DNA of 64,000 bases from Acidovorax sp. Root219 (GTDB lineage Bacteria > Pseudomonadota > Gammaproteobacteria > Burkholderiales > Burkholderiaceae_C): contig NZ_LMIJ01000014.1 of NCBI RefSeq assembly GCF_001428665.1, positions 263,678-327,677 on the forward strand. The letters run 5' to 3'. Each line of letters opens with the position of its first letter. Positions within the stretch are counted from its first letter, which is position 1. The notes under the pieces are model-generated. The model made no database searches. It saw only the letters and a list, made by a program, of their open reading frames with translations, and had not been told where the DNA came from. Below are positions 20,815 to 29,249 of the stretch, in pieces. The position numbers and the translations under genes were made by a program.

Positions 20815-21759
20815 ATGAGAAACAGCCCCCCCGAAGTCCCCGCTGACGCAGTCAAGGCCGTCCGGCGTTTCAACCGTTTCTTCACGCGTCGCATTGGCGT
20901 ACTCGACCCCTACCTGGGCAGCGAGCTATCGCTGACCGACGTGCGCGTGCTCTATGAACTGGCCCACCGCGACGCCCTGGTGGCCAGCGAACTGGCGCGC
21001 GAACTGGGGCTGGACGGCGGCTACCTGAGCCGCATCCTGCGGCGCTTCGAGGGTGCGGGCTGGATCAGCCGCACGCCGAGCGCCAAGGATGCGCGCCAGA
21101 GCGAACTCACGCTGACGCCTGCCGGGCACGCCGCCTTTGCCCCGCTGCAGCAGCGCTCGCGCGACGAGGCAGCCGCCCTGCTCGCCCCCCTGCCAGCCCC
21201 CCGCCAGCAGGAACTGGTGCAGGCCATGGAACGCATCGAGGCATTACTTGAGCCCGCCGCAGCCACCGGCGGCCCTGCAAAGGTGGCCGTGCTGCGCGAC
21301 CCGGTGCCGGGCGACATCGGCTGGGTGGTGCAGCAGCACGGCGAAATCTACGCCCGCGAATACGGATGGGACATGCGCTTCGAGGCCCTGGTGGCCGACA
21401 TCGCGGCGCAGTTCGTGCGCAAGTTTCAGCCGGCCTGGGAAAAATGCTGGATCGCCGAGCTCGACGGCGAGCGCGTGGGCGCCATCTTTTTGGTGCGCAA
21501 GTCGGCCACCGCGGCCAAGCTGCGCATGCTGATCCTCTCGCCCAAGGCCCGCGGCCTGGGCCTGGGCGCTCGTTTGACGGACGAATGCATCGCCTTTGCG
21601 CGTGCCAAGGGTTACAAAAAAATGGTGCTGTGGACCAATAGTTGTCTCATTACCGCACGTTCGATCTATGCCAAACGGGGTTTCACCCTCGACAAGTCGG
21701 AGCCGTACGAGGACTTCGGGCAACAATTGGTGGGAGAAACCTGGTCGCTCAAGCTATGA
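20815..21759 (+). CDS. MarR-GNAT fusion (regulator with acetyltransferase domain)
   Basis: The 314-aa two-domain protein has an N-terminal MarR winged helix (about 10-145, with [25 protein letters not shown] as recognition region and the [13 protein letters not shown] wing). Its C-terminal GNAT acetyltransferase domain (about 155-314) has the acetyl-CoA loop [13 protein letters not shown] and the late block IYAKRGF. The architecture is known in bacteria, with unknown ligands. The neighbouring palindrome suggests autoregulation. The stop overlaps the next GNAT gene (ATGA), so the two are coupled. Confidence 0.9.
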   Translation: MRNSPPEVPADAVKAVRRFNRFFTRRIGVLDPYLGSELSLTDVRVLYELAHRDALVASELARELGLDGGYLSRILRRFEGAGWISRTPSAKDARQSELTLTPAGHAAFAPLQQRSRDEAAALLAPLPAPRQQELVQAMERIEALLEPAAATGGPAKVAVLRDPVPGDIGWVVQQHGEIYAREYGWDMRFEALVADIAAQFVRKFQPAWEKCWIAELDGERVGAIFLVRKSATAAKLRMLILSPKARGLGLGARLTDECIAFARAKGYKKMVLWTNSCLITARSIYAKRGFTLDKSEPYEDFGQQLVGETWSLKL

Positions 21760-22286
21760 CCCGCCCCTCTTCAACACCCACCCTGCGCCTGCTCACCCCG
21801 CACGACGACCTGGAGCGGCTGACGGCGCTCATCCACTCGGCCTACGCACCGCATGCCGCCAAGGGCCTGCGCTACTGGGCCACCCACCAGACAGTGGAGG
21901 ACACGGCCAAGCGCCTGGCCTCGGGCCTGGCACTGGTCATGGAAATCGAAGGGGACTATGCGGCCACGGCCACGCTGCGAGCGCCGCAGCCGGAGTCGAA
22001 GGTGGCGCTGTACCGCGACAGCACTGTCTGGTCCATCACGCAGTTCTGCGTGGCGCCCCGCTTCAAGGGCCACGGCCTGGGGAAGTTGCTGCACGCGGAG
22101 CTGGTGCAGAGGGCGCGCAATGCCGGGGCCGCCACCCTGGCACTGGACACCGCCCAACCGGCCCATGCATTGATTGCGATGTACGAATCCTGGGGCTACC
22201 GAGTGGTCGGCGAATGCGACTGGAGGCCGCTCACCAACTACACCAGCGTGCTCATGTCACGCCCGGTCGACAGCACGGCCGCATAA
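21756..22286 (+). CDS. GNAT-family N-acetyltransferase
   Basis: The 176-aa acetyltransferase has the CoA-binding motif A region CVAPRFKGHGLGKLLHAELVQRA and the C-terminal LIAMYESWGYRVVGE block. Substrate unknown. It starts at the ATG overlapping the stop of the MarR-GNAT gene; an earlier in-frame start would lie deep in that gene and is rejected. Two adjacent acetyltransferases under one MarR-like operator suggest a shared detoxification or modification role. Confidence 0.88.
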   Translation: MTRPSSTPTLRLLTPHDDLERLTALIHSAYAPHAAKGLRYWATHQTVEDTAKRLASGLALVMEIEGDYAATATLRAPQPESKVALYRDSTVWSITQFCVAPRFKGHGLGKLLHAELVQRARNAGAATLALDTAQPAHALIAMYESWGYRVVGECDWRPLTNYTSVLMSRPVDSTAA

Positions 22287-22315
22287 GCAGCCGCCGCCCC
22301 ATGCGCCGATAGTTC

Positions 22316-22522
22316 TTACCACTCACCCACTTCACGCACGCGCTGGGCCAGGTCGAACTCTTCCTCGTCCTCGAAATCGGTCGCCGCATCGGCCCGCAGG
22401 GCGCTGGCGGCAGCGGCAGGAGACTGCACGGCCATGCGTGGCGTGGAAGATGCAGCGAAGCGGCCGAACACGTGGCTGGCCAGGGTGCTGGGGAGGGAGG
22501 CGGTCAATGGCAGTGCGAACAT
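22316..22522 (-). CDS. Small hypothetical protein
   Basis: The 68-aa frame has a ribosome-site-like AAGGA seven bases before its ATG. It is Ala-rich in the N-terminal half, with an acidic C-terminal stretch (DFEDEEEFDLAQRVREV). There is no recognisable family, signal peptide or membrane segment. It is convergent with the GNAT gene. Supported mainly by its ribosome site and isolated position. Confidence 0.45.
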   Translation of the reverse strand: MFALPLTASLPSTLASHVFGRFAASSTPRMAVQSPAAAASALRADAATDFEDEEEFDLAQRVREVGEW

Positions 22523-22665
22523 GGCGGGTCCTTGGGTACGTTTGCTTGCTTGTTGTTTGCCGAGAATAGTTATCGGCTATGGGGTCAAGTGTAGGAACGC
22601 ACCGCGTCTGCGCTTGTGACAGAACGCACACTTACAGGCCCGAGCCCGACCAGCGGGCGCGCGGC

Positions 22666-22681
22666 TGTGACAGGCGTCACA
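22666..22681. promoter_or_regulatory. CRP-type binding site
   Basis: TGTGACAGGCGTCACA is an exact TGTGA-N6-TCACA core, the classical CRP/Vfr half-site arrangement. It lies 137 bases before yigZ and 143 bases before the small minus-strand gene starting at 22522, so either could be controlled. The rest of the 296-base gap (22523-22818) holds no visible gene; a short GCCGA/TCGGC dyad lies near 22560. Confidence 0.55.
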
Positions 22682-22818
22682 TAACTGCCACCTCCAGCGC
22701 CGCAGGTGAGGCATTTGCACCACACCCATCTGGGGGATGCCGGTGTACAGGCCCTGCCGCCGAGTGGCGTGGGCAACGCACAAAAACGCAATCCGCTGTG
22801 CCTTATGCTCTGCGCCCC

Positions 22819-23412
22819 ATGCCACAGACCCTTGCAGCCCCCGCCCACAGTGAGCTCATCATCAAGAAGAGCCGCTTCATCGGCTGCGTGCAGCCTATGG
22901 CCGACCGCGCCAGTGCGCAGGCCGCCGTGGACGCGCTGTGGAAGCAACACCCGGGCGCCGCACATGTCTGCTGGGCGCTGCTCGCGGGCGGGCAGTCGGC
23001 CGCCGTGGACGATGGCGAGCCCGGCGGCACGGCCGGCCGGCCCATGCTGGACGTGCTGCGCCACCAGGACCTGGAGGGCGTGCAGGCCGCCGTGGTGCGC
23101 TATTTCGGCGGGGTGAAACTGGGCGCGGGCGGGCTGGTGCGGGCCTACACCGACACCATCGCCCAGGCCTTGCTCACGGCGCCCAAAATCATTTTGCAGC
23201 GCATGGCCACGCTGCAGTGCATGGTGCCCTATGCGCTGGAAGGCCTGCTGCGCCGGGAGGTGGAGGCCGCCGGTGCCGAGCTGATCGACGTGCAGCACGG
23301 CTCGCTGGTCACCCTGCAGATGCGGTTGCCGCAAGCGCAGGCCGACGCCTTCGTGCTGCGCGTCAATGACCAAGGCCAGGGCCGGGTGGGCTGGACCGAT
23401 ACCGCCGCCTGA
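22819..23412 (+). CDS. yigZ: YigZ/IMPACT family protein
   Basis: The 197-aa protein has the UPF0029/IMPACT N-terminal domain (about 5-120). Its signature SRFIGCVQPM, the DDGEPGGTAGRPMLDVL loop and VVRYFGGVKLGAGGLVRAY are all clear. A C-terminal DUF1949-like ferredoxin fold follows. Eukaryotic IMPACT binds GCN1 in translation stress; the bacterial role is unclear. The ATG at 22819 is the first near the conserved region. Confidence 0.92.
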   Translation: MPQTLAAPAHSELIIKKSRFIGCVQPMADRASAQAAVDALWKQHPGAAHVCWALLAGGQSAAVDDGEPGGTAGRPMLDVLRHQDLEGVQAAVVRYFGGVKLGAGGLVRAYTDTIAQALLTAPKIILQRMATLQCMVPYALEGLLRREVEAAGAELIDVQHGSLVTLQMRLPQAQADAFVLRVNDQGQGRVGWTDTAA

Positions 23413-23495
23413 ACACATTGGGCAACCCGCCTACAAGCCCAGGGTGCCACGCCCTTCAAACTACCGGCTCCAATGCACCTCGGGAGACGCGATCC

Positions 23496-24911
23496 ATGGG
23501 CCAGCCGCTCGACACCATCATCATCGGCGCAGGCACGGCTGGCCTGGCCGCCCTGCGCGAGGTGCGCAAGCGCACCGAGCGCTACCTGATCGTCAATGAC
23601 GGGCCCTGGGGCACCACCTGCGCCCGCGTGGGCTGCATGCCGTCCAAGACCCTGATCGAGGCGGCCAACGCCTTCCACCGGCGCCACGCCTTCGGCGAAT
23701 TCGGCATCCGGGGCGCAGATGGCCTTACGGCCGACCTCCCCGCCGTGCTGCAGCGCGTGCGGGCGCTGCGCGACGATTTCGTGGCCGGCGCGATGCAGGC
23801 CACCGACGACCTGGGCGGCGCCAGCCTCTCGGGCCGCGCCGTGTTGCTGGATGCGCACACGGTGGACGTAGGCGGCGTGCGCTACCACGCCGACAGCATC
23901 ATCATCGCCACCGGCTCAAGGCCCGTGGTGCCCGAGGAGTGGCTGGCCCTTGGCGACCGCATCCTGACCACCGACACCCTGTTCGAGCAGCAGACCCTGG
24001 GCCCGCGCGTGGCGGTAATCGGCATGGGCGCCATCGGCGTGGAGCTGTCGCAGGCCCTGGCGCGCCTGGGCCTGGAGGTAGCGGCCTTCACCAGCGGCCA
24101 CACGCTGGGCGGCCTGAGCGACCCGACCCTGAATGCCGAACTGGCGGCACTGCTGAAAAAGGAAATGGTGCTGCACACCCATGCCAAGGCCGAGCTGCGC
24201 GAGGTGCCCGGTGGCATCGAGGTCAGCAGCGGCGCCAACCGCGTGGTGGTCGACCACGTCATCGCAGCCATGGGCCGCACGCCCAACATCGAGCACCTGG
24301 GGCTTGAGACCCTGGGCGAACCGCTGGATGAAAAAGGCATGCCCCACGTCGATCGACAGACCCAGCAGATCGGCAAGCTGCGCGTGTTCCTGGCGGGCGA
24401 TGCCAACGACGATGCCGCACTGCTGCACGAGGGCGCCGACGAAGGCCATATCGCCGGCATGAATGCCCTGGCGGCCGAGCCCACGCGCTTCGTGCGCCGT
24501 GTGCCCTTGGCCATCGTGTTCTGCGACCCCAATGTGGCGGTGGTCGGCGTGCCCTTTTCCCAACTGGATCCGGCACACACCGTGGTGGGCGCCGTGGACT
24601 TCGACAGCCAGGGCCGGGCCCGAGCCGCCCTGCGCAACCAGGGGCGCTTGTGCGTGTATGCGGACAAGGGCAGCGCCCGGCTGCTGGGCGCCGAGATGTG
24701 CGCCCCCGGCGGCGAGCACCTGGCCCACCTGCTGGCGCTGGCCGTGCAGCAAAAGCTCACGGTGCACCAGTTGCTGGGCATGCCCATCTACCACCCGGTG
24801 CTGGAGGAAGGCCTGCGCACGGCCTTGCGCAATGCCGCCCGCCATCTTCCCGACGCCAGCGCATCGGACCTGGCGGCCTGCACGCCCATCGGGGTTGCCG
24901 CGCTGGAATGA
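23496..24911 (+). CDS. Dihydrolipoyl dehydrogenase-like flavin disulfide reductase
   Basis: FAD/NAD(P)-dependent pyridine-nucleotide disulfide oxidoreductase. Of 471 aa, the FAD motif is IIIGAGTAGLAAL (8-20), the redox-active pair is C42/C47 (TTCARVGCMPSK), and the NAD(P) motif VAVIGMGAIGVELSQAL is near residue 170. A second FAD contact (VFLAGDAND) and a C-terminal dimerisation domain with the HPVLEEGL His-Glu pair are present. No lipoyl domain and no pyruvate-dehydrogenase genes are nearby, so the substrate may not be lipoamide; mercuric- or glutathione-reductase-like roles are open. The ATG at 23496 is preferred over a start 26 codons upstream. Confidence 0.88.
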   Translation: MGQPLDTIIIGAGTAGLAALREVRKRTERYLIVNDGPWGTTCARVGCMPSKTLIEAANAFHRRHAFGEFGIRGADGLTADLPAVLQRVRALRDDFVAGAMQATDDLGGASLSGRAVLLDAHTVDVGGVRYHADSIIIATGSRPVVPEEWLALGDRILTTDTLFEQQTLGPRVAVIGMGAIGVELSQALARLGLEVAAFTSGHTLGGLSDPTLNAELAALLKKEMVLHTHAKAELREVPGGIEVSSGANRVVVDHVIAAMGRTPNIEHLGLETLGEPLDEKGMPHVDRQTQQIGKLRVFLAGDANDDAALLHEGADEGHIAGMNALAAEPTRFVRRVPLAIVFCDPNVAVVGVPFSQLDPAHTVVGAVDFDSQGRARAALRNQGRLCVYADKGSARLLGAEMCAPGGEHLAHLLALAVQQKLTVHQLLGMPIYHPVLEEGLRTALRNAARHLPDASASDLAACTPIGVAALE

Positions 24912-24956
24912 AGGGGGCCGCACGGCGCCCCAGGATGTAACAGTGCGCAAACGCCC

Positions 24957-24983
24957 TTCATTTCAGGCGCAGAATGCCGATAA
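24957..24983 (+). promoter_or_regulatory. Sigma-28 (FliA)-type promoter
   Basis: The -10 octamer GCCGATAA (24976-24983) matches the flagellar sigma-28 consensus exactly. Eleven bases upstream is TTCATTTC (24957-24964), a partial match to TAAAGTTT. The start codon of the YjfB-like gene follows 25 bases after the -10. This places the small gene in the late flagellar regulon. Confidence 0.75.
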
Positions 24984-25008
24984 GAGAGACAAGATTCGGA
25001 GAACCCGC

Positions 25009-25212
25009 ATGGATGTCGCACTCACCAACAGCATCGTCAACACCGCCACGGCCCTGGCCAGCCGCGAGACTTCGGACGCCATCAACATCACCGTGCTGAA
25101 GAAGGCGCTGGACATCCAGGCCACTTCGGCCGCCACGCTGCTGCAGGCCCTGCCCCAGCCACCGCTGGCCACCTCGGGCTCGCTGGGCACCCAGGTCAAC
25201 ACCTTTGCCTGA
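25009..25212 (+). CDS. YjfB-like putative motility protein
   Basis: The 67-aa protein has the pattern of the YjfB family (N-terminal helix, LKKALDIQATSAATLLQALP, C-terminal G-TQVNTFA-like end). In Bacillus and others it is linked to sigma-D/motility expression; the molecular role is unknown. A perfect sigma-28 -10 lies upstream and a terminator downstream (25261-25287), so it is a stand-alone transcript. No other flagellar gene is in the window. Confidence 0.78.
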   Translation: MDVALTNSIVNTATALASRETSDAINITVLKKALDIQATSAATLLQALPQPPLATSGSLGTQVNTFA

Positions 25213-25260
25213 CCACTGGACCGGAATCTTCCCTTTTTCTCCAAGGTAAGCCCCTCCCAA

Positions 25261-25287
25261 GCCGCCCCTAGAGGCGGCATTTTTTTG
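25261..25287 (+). terminator. Rho-independent terminator
   Basis: Stem GCCGCC/GGCGGC around CCTAGA with an A and seven or more Ts following. It ends the short YjfB-like transcript. The rest of the 322-base gap (25213-25534) shows no gene in either strand that I can support. Confidence 0.85.
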
Positions 25288-25534
25288 TGCCTTTGCCTGG
25301 CCCTGCGGGTGGCGGCCTCCCTGCCATGGCGGCACAGAAGCCCCTCGTGCGCAACGGCCACCGGCATCGTTACAAGATGTAGGTAGACTGGTGAATGAAG
25401 AGTAGCCCTGCCTGTCACTGCAATGCGCATTCCATGTACCGCACGGTGGCAAGGCAGTTGGCGGGAGGTGCCGCACTGGCCACCAACGGCTGTGCGCGAT
25501 GCAGTGCATTCCATATCCACTTGAAAGGCGAAAA

Positions 25535-26311
25535 ATGGCTGAGGCAGTCAAGATGATCAACAACTCCACCGGAATCACCAAGACGGGATTCCATGGGTTT
25601 TCATGGACCACTTTTTTCTTCGGTCCGTTCCCCGCCTTGTTTCGAGCGGACTACCTCACGTTCATCGGATATTTCGCCGTTGCCGTCATCTTCGCCGCCA
25701 TGACGGCAGGCTTGAGCTGGCTCCCGATGTGCATCATCTGGGCCTTCATCTACAACGGCTTCTACACCAAGAAGCTGCTGGAAAAAGGCTACACCTTCAA
25801 TGACATGCCAGAACGCGTGAACGCAGCCATTGCAGAGCTAAAGCTGGATTCGTCCAGGTACCAGCCTGATGTGCCCGCAGCGTCCCCCAGCCAGGCAACC
25901 AATCGATTCATGGGCGAGATGTCCGTGGACAACGACGCCTACAAGCTGTTCCTGGTCAAGAAATACAACATCGAGAAGAACACCACGCTCGATAAATTCG
26001 TCGCCAACGAAAAGCTCTTTGGCACCGTGGAGGATGCCATTGCCTACGTCGATGGCATCGAAAAAGGAATCGCGGCCGAACACAGCCAGCGCGCGGCACA
26101 ACAACAGAATGAAGCCCGGCAGCAGGAGGAAGCTGCCCGCCAGTCCGCCCTGCTGAGCGAGACGGTCGTCGAAGAGGGCAAACTCGCAGGCACACAGTGG
26201 ACGTACCGCCTGCACCAGGACGGCTCCGTCGTGGTCAAGGATGAGCACCGTGCTGAAACCCGCTACAAGTCCATGGCAGCCGCCAAGGCGGTCATCACCT
26301 GGTGGGAGTGA
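25535..26311 (+). CDS. DUF2628 (HrgC-like) membrane protein
   Basis: The 258-aa protein has an N-terminal region FFFGPFPALFRADYLTF typical of DUF2628. Two hydrophobic segments (about 35-90) and the INGFYTKKLLEKGY-like loop follow. The second half is soluble with a coiled-coil-prone stretch (about 175-215, Gln/Ala/Glu-rich) and a C-terminal beta-rich segment (TQWTYRLHQDGSVVVKDEH). It has a ribosome site GAAAGGCG before the ATG at 25535. Function unknown. Confidence 0.75.
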   Translation: MAEAVKMINNSTGITKTGFHGFSWTTFFFGPFPALFRADYLTFIGYFAVAVIFAAMTAGLSWLPMCIIWAFIYNGFYTKKLLEKGYTFNDMPERVNAAIAELKLDSSRYQPDVPAASPSQATNRFMGEMSVDNDAYKLFLVKKYNIEKNTTLDKFVANEKLFGTVEDAIAYVDGIEKGIAAEHSQRAAQQQNEARQQEEAARQSALLSETVVEEGKLAGTQWTYRLHQDGSVVVKDEHRAETRYKSMAAAKAVITWWE

Positions 26312-26339
26312 CACCCGGCAGCGGCCCGGGTTGCGCCCG

Positions 26340-27356
26340 TCAGGCGCCAGCCGCCGCAAACCGCTCGCGGTAGCCCTTGGGTGACACGTTCAGGTGGCGC
26401 ATGAATGCGCGCCGCATCACCTCTTCCGAATTGAAGCCGCACTGCACCGCAACCGCCTTGTTGCTGTGCCGGTGCGCCTCGATCAGGCGGCAGGCCTTCT
26501 CCAGGCGGATGCGCTCGACCGCATGGGCGGGCGTGGTGCCGGTGTGGGTGGTATAGAAGCGCGCAAAGGTGCGCAGGGTCATGCCCATCTGGTCGGCCAT
26601 GCGCGCCACATTGATGTCAGAGCGCAGGTGCTCGGCAATCCAGGCGTGCAGCCGGGTGATGCGCTGGTCGCCGGCCGTCTGCTCCAGCAGCGCACTGCTG
26701 AACTGCGACTGCCCGCCGGGCCGCTTGTAGAACACCACCAGCTTCTTGGCAACGGCCATCACGATGTCGCGGCCCAGGTCGGCCTCGACCATGCCCAGCG
26801 CCATGTCGATGCCGGCCGTGACCCCGGCCGAAGTCCACACCCGCCCCTGGCGGAAGTAGATCGCATCGGGCTGCACCGCAATTGCCGGAAAGCGGGACGA
26901 CAGCTGCTCGCAGGCGGCCCAGTGGGTCACCGCCCCCGCCCCATCGAGCACGCCGGCGTGCGCCAGCACGAAAGCGCCGGTGCACACCGATGCCAGCCGC
27001 TCGATGCGCGGTGACGCCTGCTGGATCCACCGCGCCAGGGCTGCCGCCGCAGGCGTGTCTGCCGCTTTGCATGATGGGGTCGCCGGCAGGAACACCCCGG
27101 GCCCTCCAGGCACCACCAGGGTCTGCACGGTTCTGGCCAGCCGCTCGGGCAAGGGCCGCGCGAGCACTTCGACCCCGCTGGAGCTGCAGGTCGCGCCACC
27201 TTCGAGGCCATAGACAGCGGTCTCGTAGACCGCAGGCCGCCCCGCCAGCCGAAGCTCGTCGTTGGCCGTGGCAAACACCTGCAGCGGCCCGCTCACGTCG
27301 AGCAGCTGGAACTGATCGAACACAAGAAACCAGACCTGGTGCGCGGGGTGGGCCAT
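26340..27356 (-). CDS. GlxA-family regulator (DJ-1/PfpI plus AraC HTH)
   Basis: The 338-aa protein has an N-terminal DJ-1/PfpI-like ligand domain (about 5-190; VFDQFQLLDVSGPLQVFA, VVPGGPG, CTGAFVLAHAGVLDG) and a C-terminal AraC double HTH (about 225-325; RMADQMGMTLRTFARFYTTHTGTTP and AVQCGFNSEEVMRRAFMRHLNVSPKGYRERF region). The ATG at 27356 is preferred over a TTG three codons upstream. It is divergent from the isonitrile-hydratase-like gene, so it is the likely regulator of that cluster, perhaps by binding the same class of ligand as the DJ-1 enzyme. Confidence 0.9.
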   Translation of the reverse strand: MAHPAHQVWFLVFDQFQLLDVSGPLQVFATANDELRLAGRPAVYETAVYGLEGGATCSSSGVEVLARPLPERLARTVQTLVVPGGPGVFLPATPSCKAADTPAAAALARWIQQASPRIERLASVCTGAFVLAHAGVLDGAGAVTHWAACEQLSSRFPAIAVQPDAIYFRQGRVWTSAGVTAGIDMALGMVEADLGRDIVMAVAKKLVVFYKRPGGQSQFSSALLEQTAGDQRITRLHAWIAEHLRSDINVARMADQMGMTLRTFARFYTTHTGTTPAHAVERIRLEKACRLIEAHRHSNKAVAVQCGFNSEEVMRRAFMRHLNVSPKGYRERFAAAGA

Positions 27357-27393
27357 TGGGGGCAAAGCGAGTTGGCAGAAATCGTGGTTGTTG

Positions 27394-27407
27394 TGTCCTG
27401 ACGGACA
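27394..27407. promoter_or_regulatory. Inverted repeat between divergent regulator and hydratase genes
   Basis: TGTCC-TGAC-GGACA lies in the 105-base divergent region, 38 bases from the GlxA-type ATG and 55 from the hydratase ATG. It is the only clear dyad there and a candidate operator for the AraC-type HTH. Confidence 0.4.
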
Positions 27408-27461
27408 AACAGCCCGATCCTACAGTGGAGCCATCCCTCCCACCCACGAAAGCCAACCCCC

Positions 27462-28130
27462 ATGAACATCGGCATGCTTGTATTTCCGGAAATCACGGCC
27501 ATCGACTACGTCGCACCCGCAGACCTTCTGGTGCGCATACCCGGCGCACAATTGCACCTGGTGTGGAAGCACACCGACCCGGTCCGCACGGAACTGGGCT
27601 GGGAATTCCGCCCCACGGCGTCCTTCGATACCTGTGGCCAGTTGGACATGCTGGTCGTCCCCGGCGGGCCGGGCATCGAGGCGCTGCTGAGCGATGGGGA
27701 GACCCTGGCATTCCTCGCACGCCAGGCCCAGGGAGCGCAATGGATCGTGGGCATCTGCACCGGCCCGCTGGTGCTGGGCGCGGCTGGCCTGCTGCAAGGC
27801 TACCGGGCCACCTGCCACTGGGGATCGCACGAACTGCTGTCCCTGGTAGGCGCCACCCCGGTCGATGAACGCGTGGTGGTGGACCGCAACCGCATCACCG
27901 GTGCCGGCATGACCTCGGGCATCGACTGTGCGCTGCAGGCGATTGCGCTGGCCAGCAGCACCGAAGTGGCCCAGGGCATCCAGCTGTTTGCCGAGTACGA
28001 CCCAGAGCCGCCCTTTGACACCGGCTCGCCGCACAAGGCGCCGGCCTCCCTGGTGCAGGCCGCGCGGGCCCGGCTTCACCCCATCGTCGAGCGGCGCCGT
28101 GCGCTGCTGACCCAGCGCCAGGCCGCCTGA
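27462..28130 (+). CDS. DJ-1/PfpI family, isonitrile hydratase-like
   Basis: Probable hydrolase of the isonitrile hydratase (InhA) branch, which converts isonitriles to N-substituted formamides. The 222-aa protein has the nucleophile elbow VGICTGPLVLGAAGLL (C99, T100) and an upstream acidic residue D15 in EITAIDYVAP. This trio corresponds in spacing to Asp17, Cys101 and Thr102 described for Pseudomonas InhA. The block YRATCHW also matches that branch. It is the first gene of a plus-strand run with a Bug receptor, PhyH oxygenase and cupin. Substrate inferred, not shown. Confidence 0.8.
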   Translation: MNIGMLVFPEITAIDYVAPADLLVRIPGAQLHLVWKHTDPVRTELGWEFRPTASFDTCGQLDMLVVPGGPGIEALLSDGETLAFLARQAQGAQWIVGICTGPLVLGAAGLLQGYRATCHWGSHELLSLVGATPVDERVVVDRNRITGAGMTSGIDCALQAIALASSTEVAQGIQLFAEYDPEPPFDTGSPHKAPASLVQAARARLHPIVERRRALLTQRQAA

Positions 28131-28160
28131 CCACCATCCCCCCAGCCCCACGAGGACGCC

Positions 28161-29156
28161 ATGCCCCACCCTTACCCATTCGCTCTGTCCCGCCGCCGCT
28201 GCCTGCAAGCCGCGCTGCTGGCCCTCCCACTGCTGGTCGCAGCCGGCGCCGCCCAGGCGCAAACCTACAGCGGCCCCATCCGCATGCTCGTGGGCTACCC
28301 GCCGGGCGGCCCTGCGGATACCACGGCGCGCATCGTGGCCGAAAAGCTCGCTATGCAACTGGGCCAGCCCGTGCTGGTGGACAACAAGCCCGGCGCGGGC
28401 GGGCAGATTGCCGCCCAGGCCCTGAAGGCCGCGCCCGCAGACGGCTCCGTCATCTTCATGAGCAACACCCACACCGTGGCCATGGTGCCGCTGACCATGA
28501 AGGCGCCGGGCTTTGCGCCCGCCACCGACTTCCGGCCCCTGGGCGCCGTGGCCAATTTCGAGCTGGCGCTGGCCGTGCACCCCAAGACAGGGGCTGCGAA
28601 CCTGGCGGAACTGGGTACCTGGTTCGCCGCGCACCGCAGCGAGGCCAGCATCGGCGTGCCCGCCCCGGCCAGCGCACCGGAGTTCATTGCCGGCGAAGTG
28701 GCGCGCCAGCTCAAGGCCGACATCGTGCCCGTGGCCTACCGGGGCGCCACCCCCATGGTGACGGACCTGCTGGCCGGGCAGATCGCGGCCGGCGTGTCGG
28801 GCATCTCGGATTTTCTGCAGTACCAGAAGGCGAGTCGGCTGCGCATCCTGGCAGTCAGCCGCACAACGCCCTTGCTGCCGGGTGTACCCTCGTTCGCGCA
28901 GGCGGGCCTGCCCAGCCTGGACGCAACCAGCGACTTCCTGGGCCTGTACGCCCCTGCCGGGCTGAACGACGCGACCGTGGCCCGCTACAACACGGCGCTG
29001 AACCAGGTGGTGGCCCTGCCCGAGGTGGTGGCCAAGCTGCAGGCCAATGCCATGACACCGGCTGCAGGCACGCCCGGCGAGCAAGCACTGCGGCTGGCAC
29101 AGGTATCCAGGGCGCTGGCAGCGCTGGTCGCGCAAAGCGGGTTCGTACCCCAGTAA
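28161..29156 (+). CDS. Bug/TctC-family periplasmic solute-binding protein
   Basis: Periplasmic receptor for organic anions used with tripartite tricarboxylate-type transport, a family hugely expanded in Burkholderiales. The 331-aa protein has a signal peptide (1-33; LSRRRCLQAALLALPLLVAAGAAQA) and the family opening YSGPIRMLVGYPPGGPADTTARIVAEKL. GAGGQIAAQALKAAPADG and the late VARYNTALNQVV region are also typical. No TctA/TctB membrane genes are adjacent. It is 30 bases after the hydratase-like gene, so likely imports the pathway's substrate. Confidence 0.92.
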   Translation: MPHPYPFALSRRRCLQAALLALPLLVAAGAAQAQTYSGPIRMLVGYPPGGPADTTARIVAEKLAMQLGQPVLVDNKPGAGGQIAAQALKAAPADGSVIFMSNTHTVAMVPLTMKAPGFAPATDFRPLGAVANFELALAVHPKTGAANLAELGTWFAAHRSEASIGVPAPASAPEFIAGEVARQLKADIVPVAYRGATPMVTDLLAGQIAAGVSGISDFLQYQKASRLRILAVSRTTPLLPGVPSFAQAGLPSLDATSDFLGLYAPAGLNDATVARYNTALNQVVALPEVVAKLQANAMTPAAGTPGEQALRLAQVSRALAALVAQSGFVPQ

Positions 29157-29249
29157 GCGGGTCCGGATTCATTGCTTGGCCGGACATGCCCAGGCTGTTA
29201 CAAAGGAGTGCCCGCACAACCCCAGCACCCACAGCTATTTGCCTCCTGC

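Noticed and set aside
23418..23495. Longer N-terminus for the flavin disulfide reductase
   Set aside because: The added 26 residues have no similarity to FAD-domain starts; the ATG at 23496 precedes the GxGxxG motif by the usual distance.
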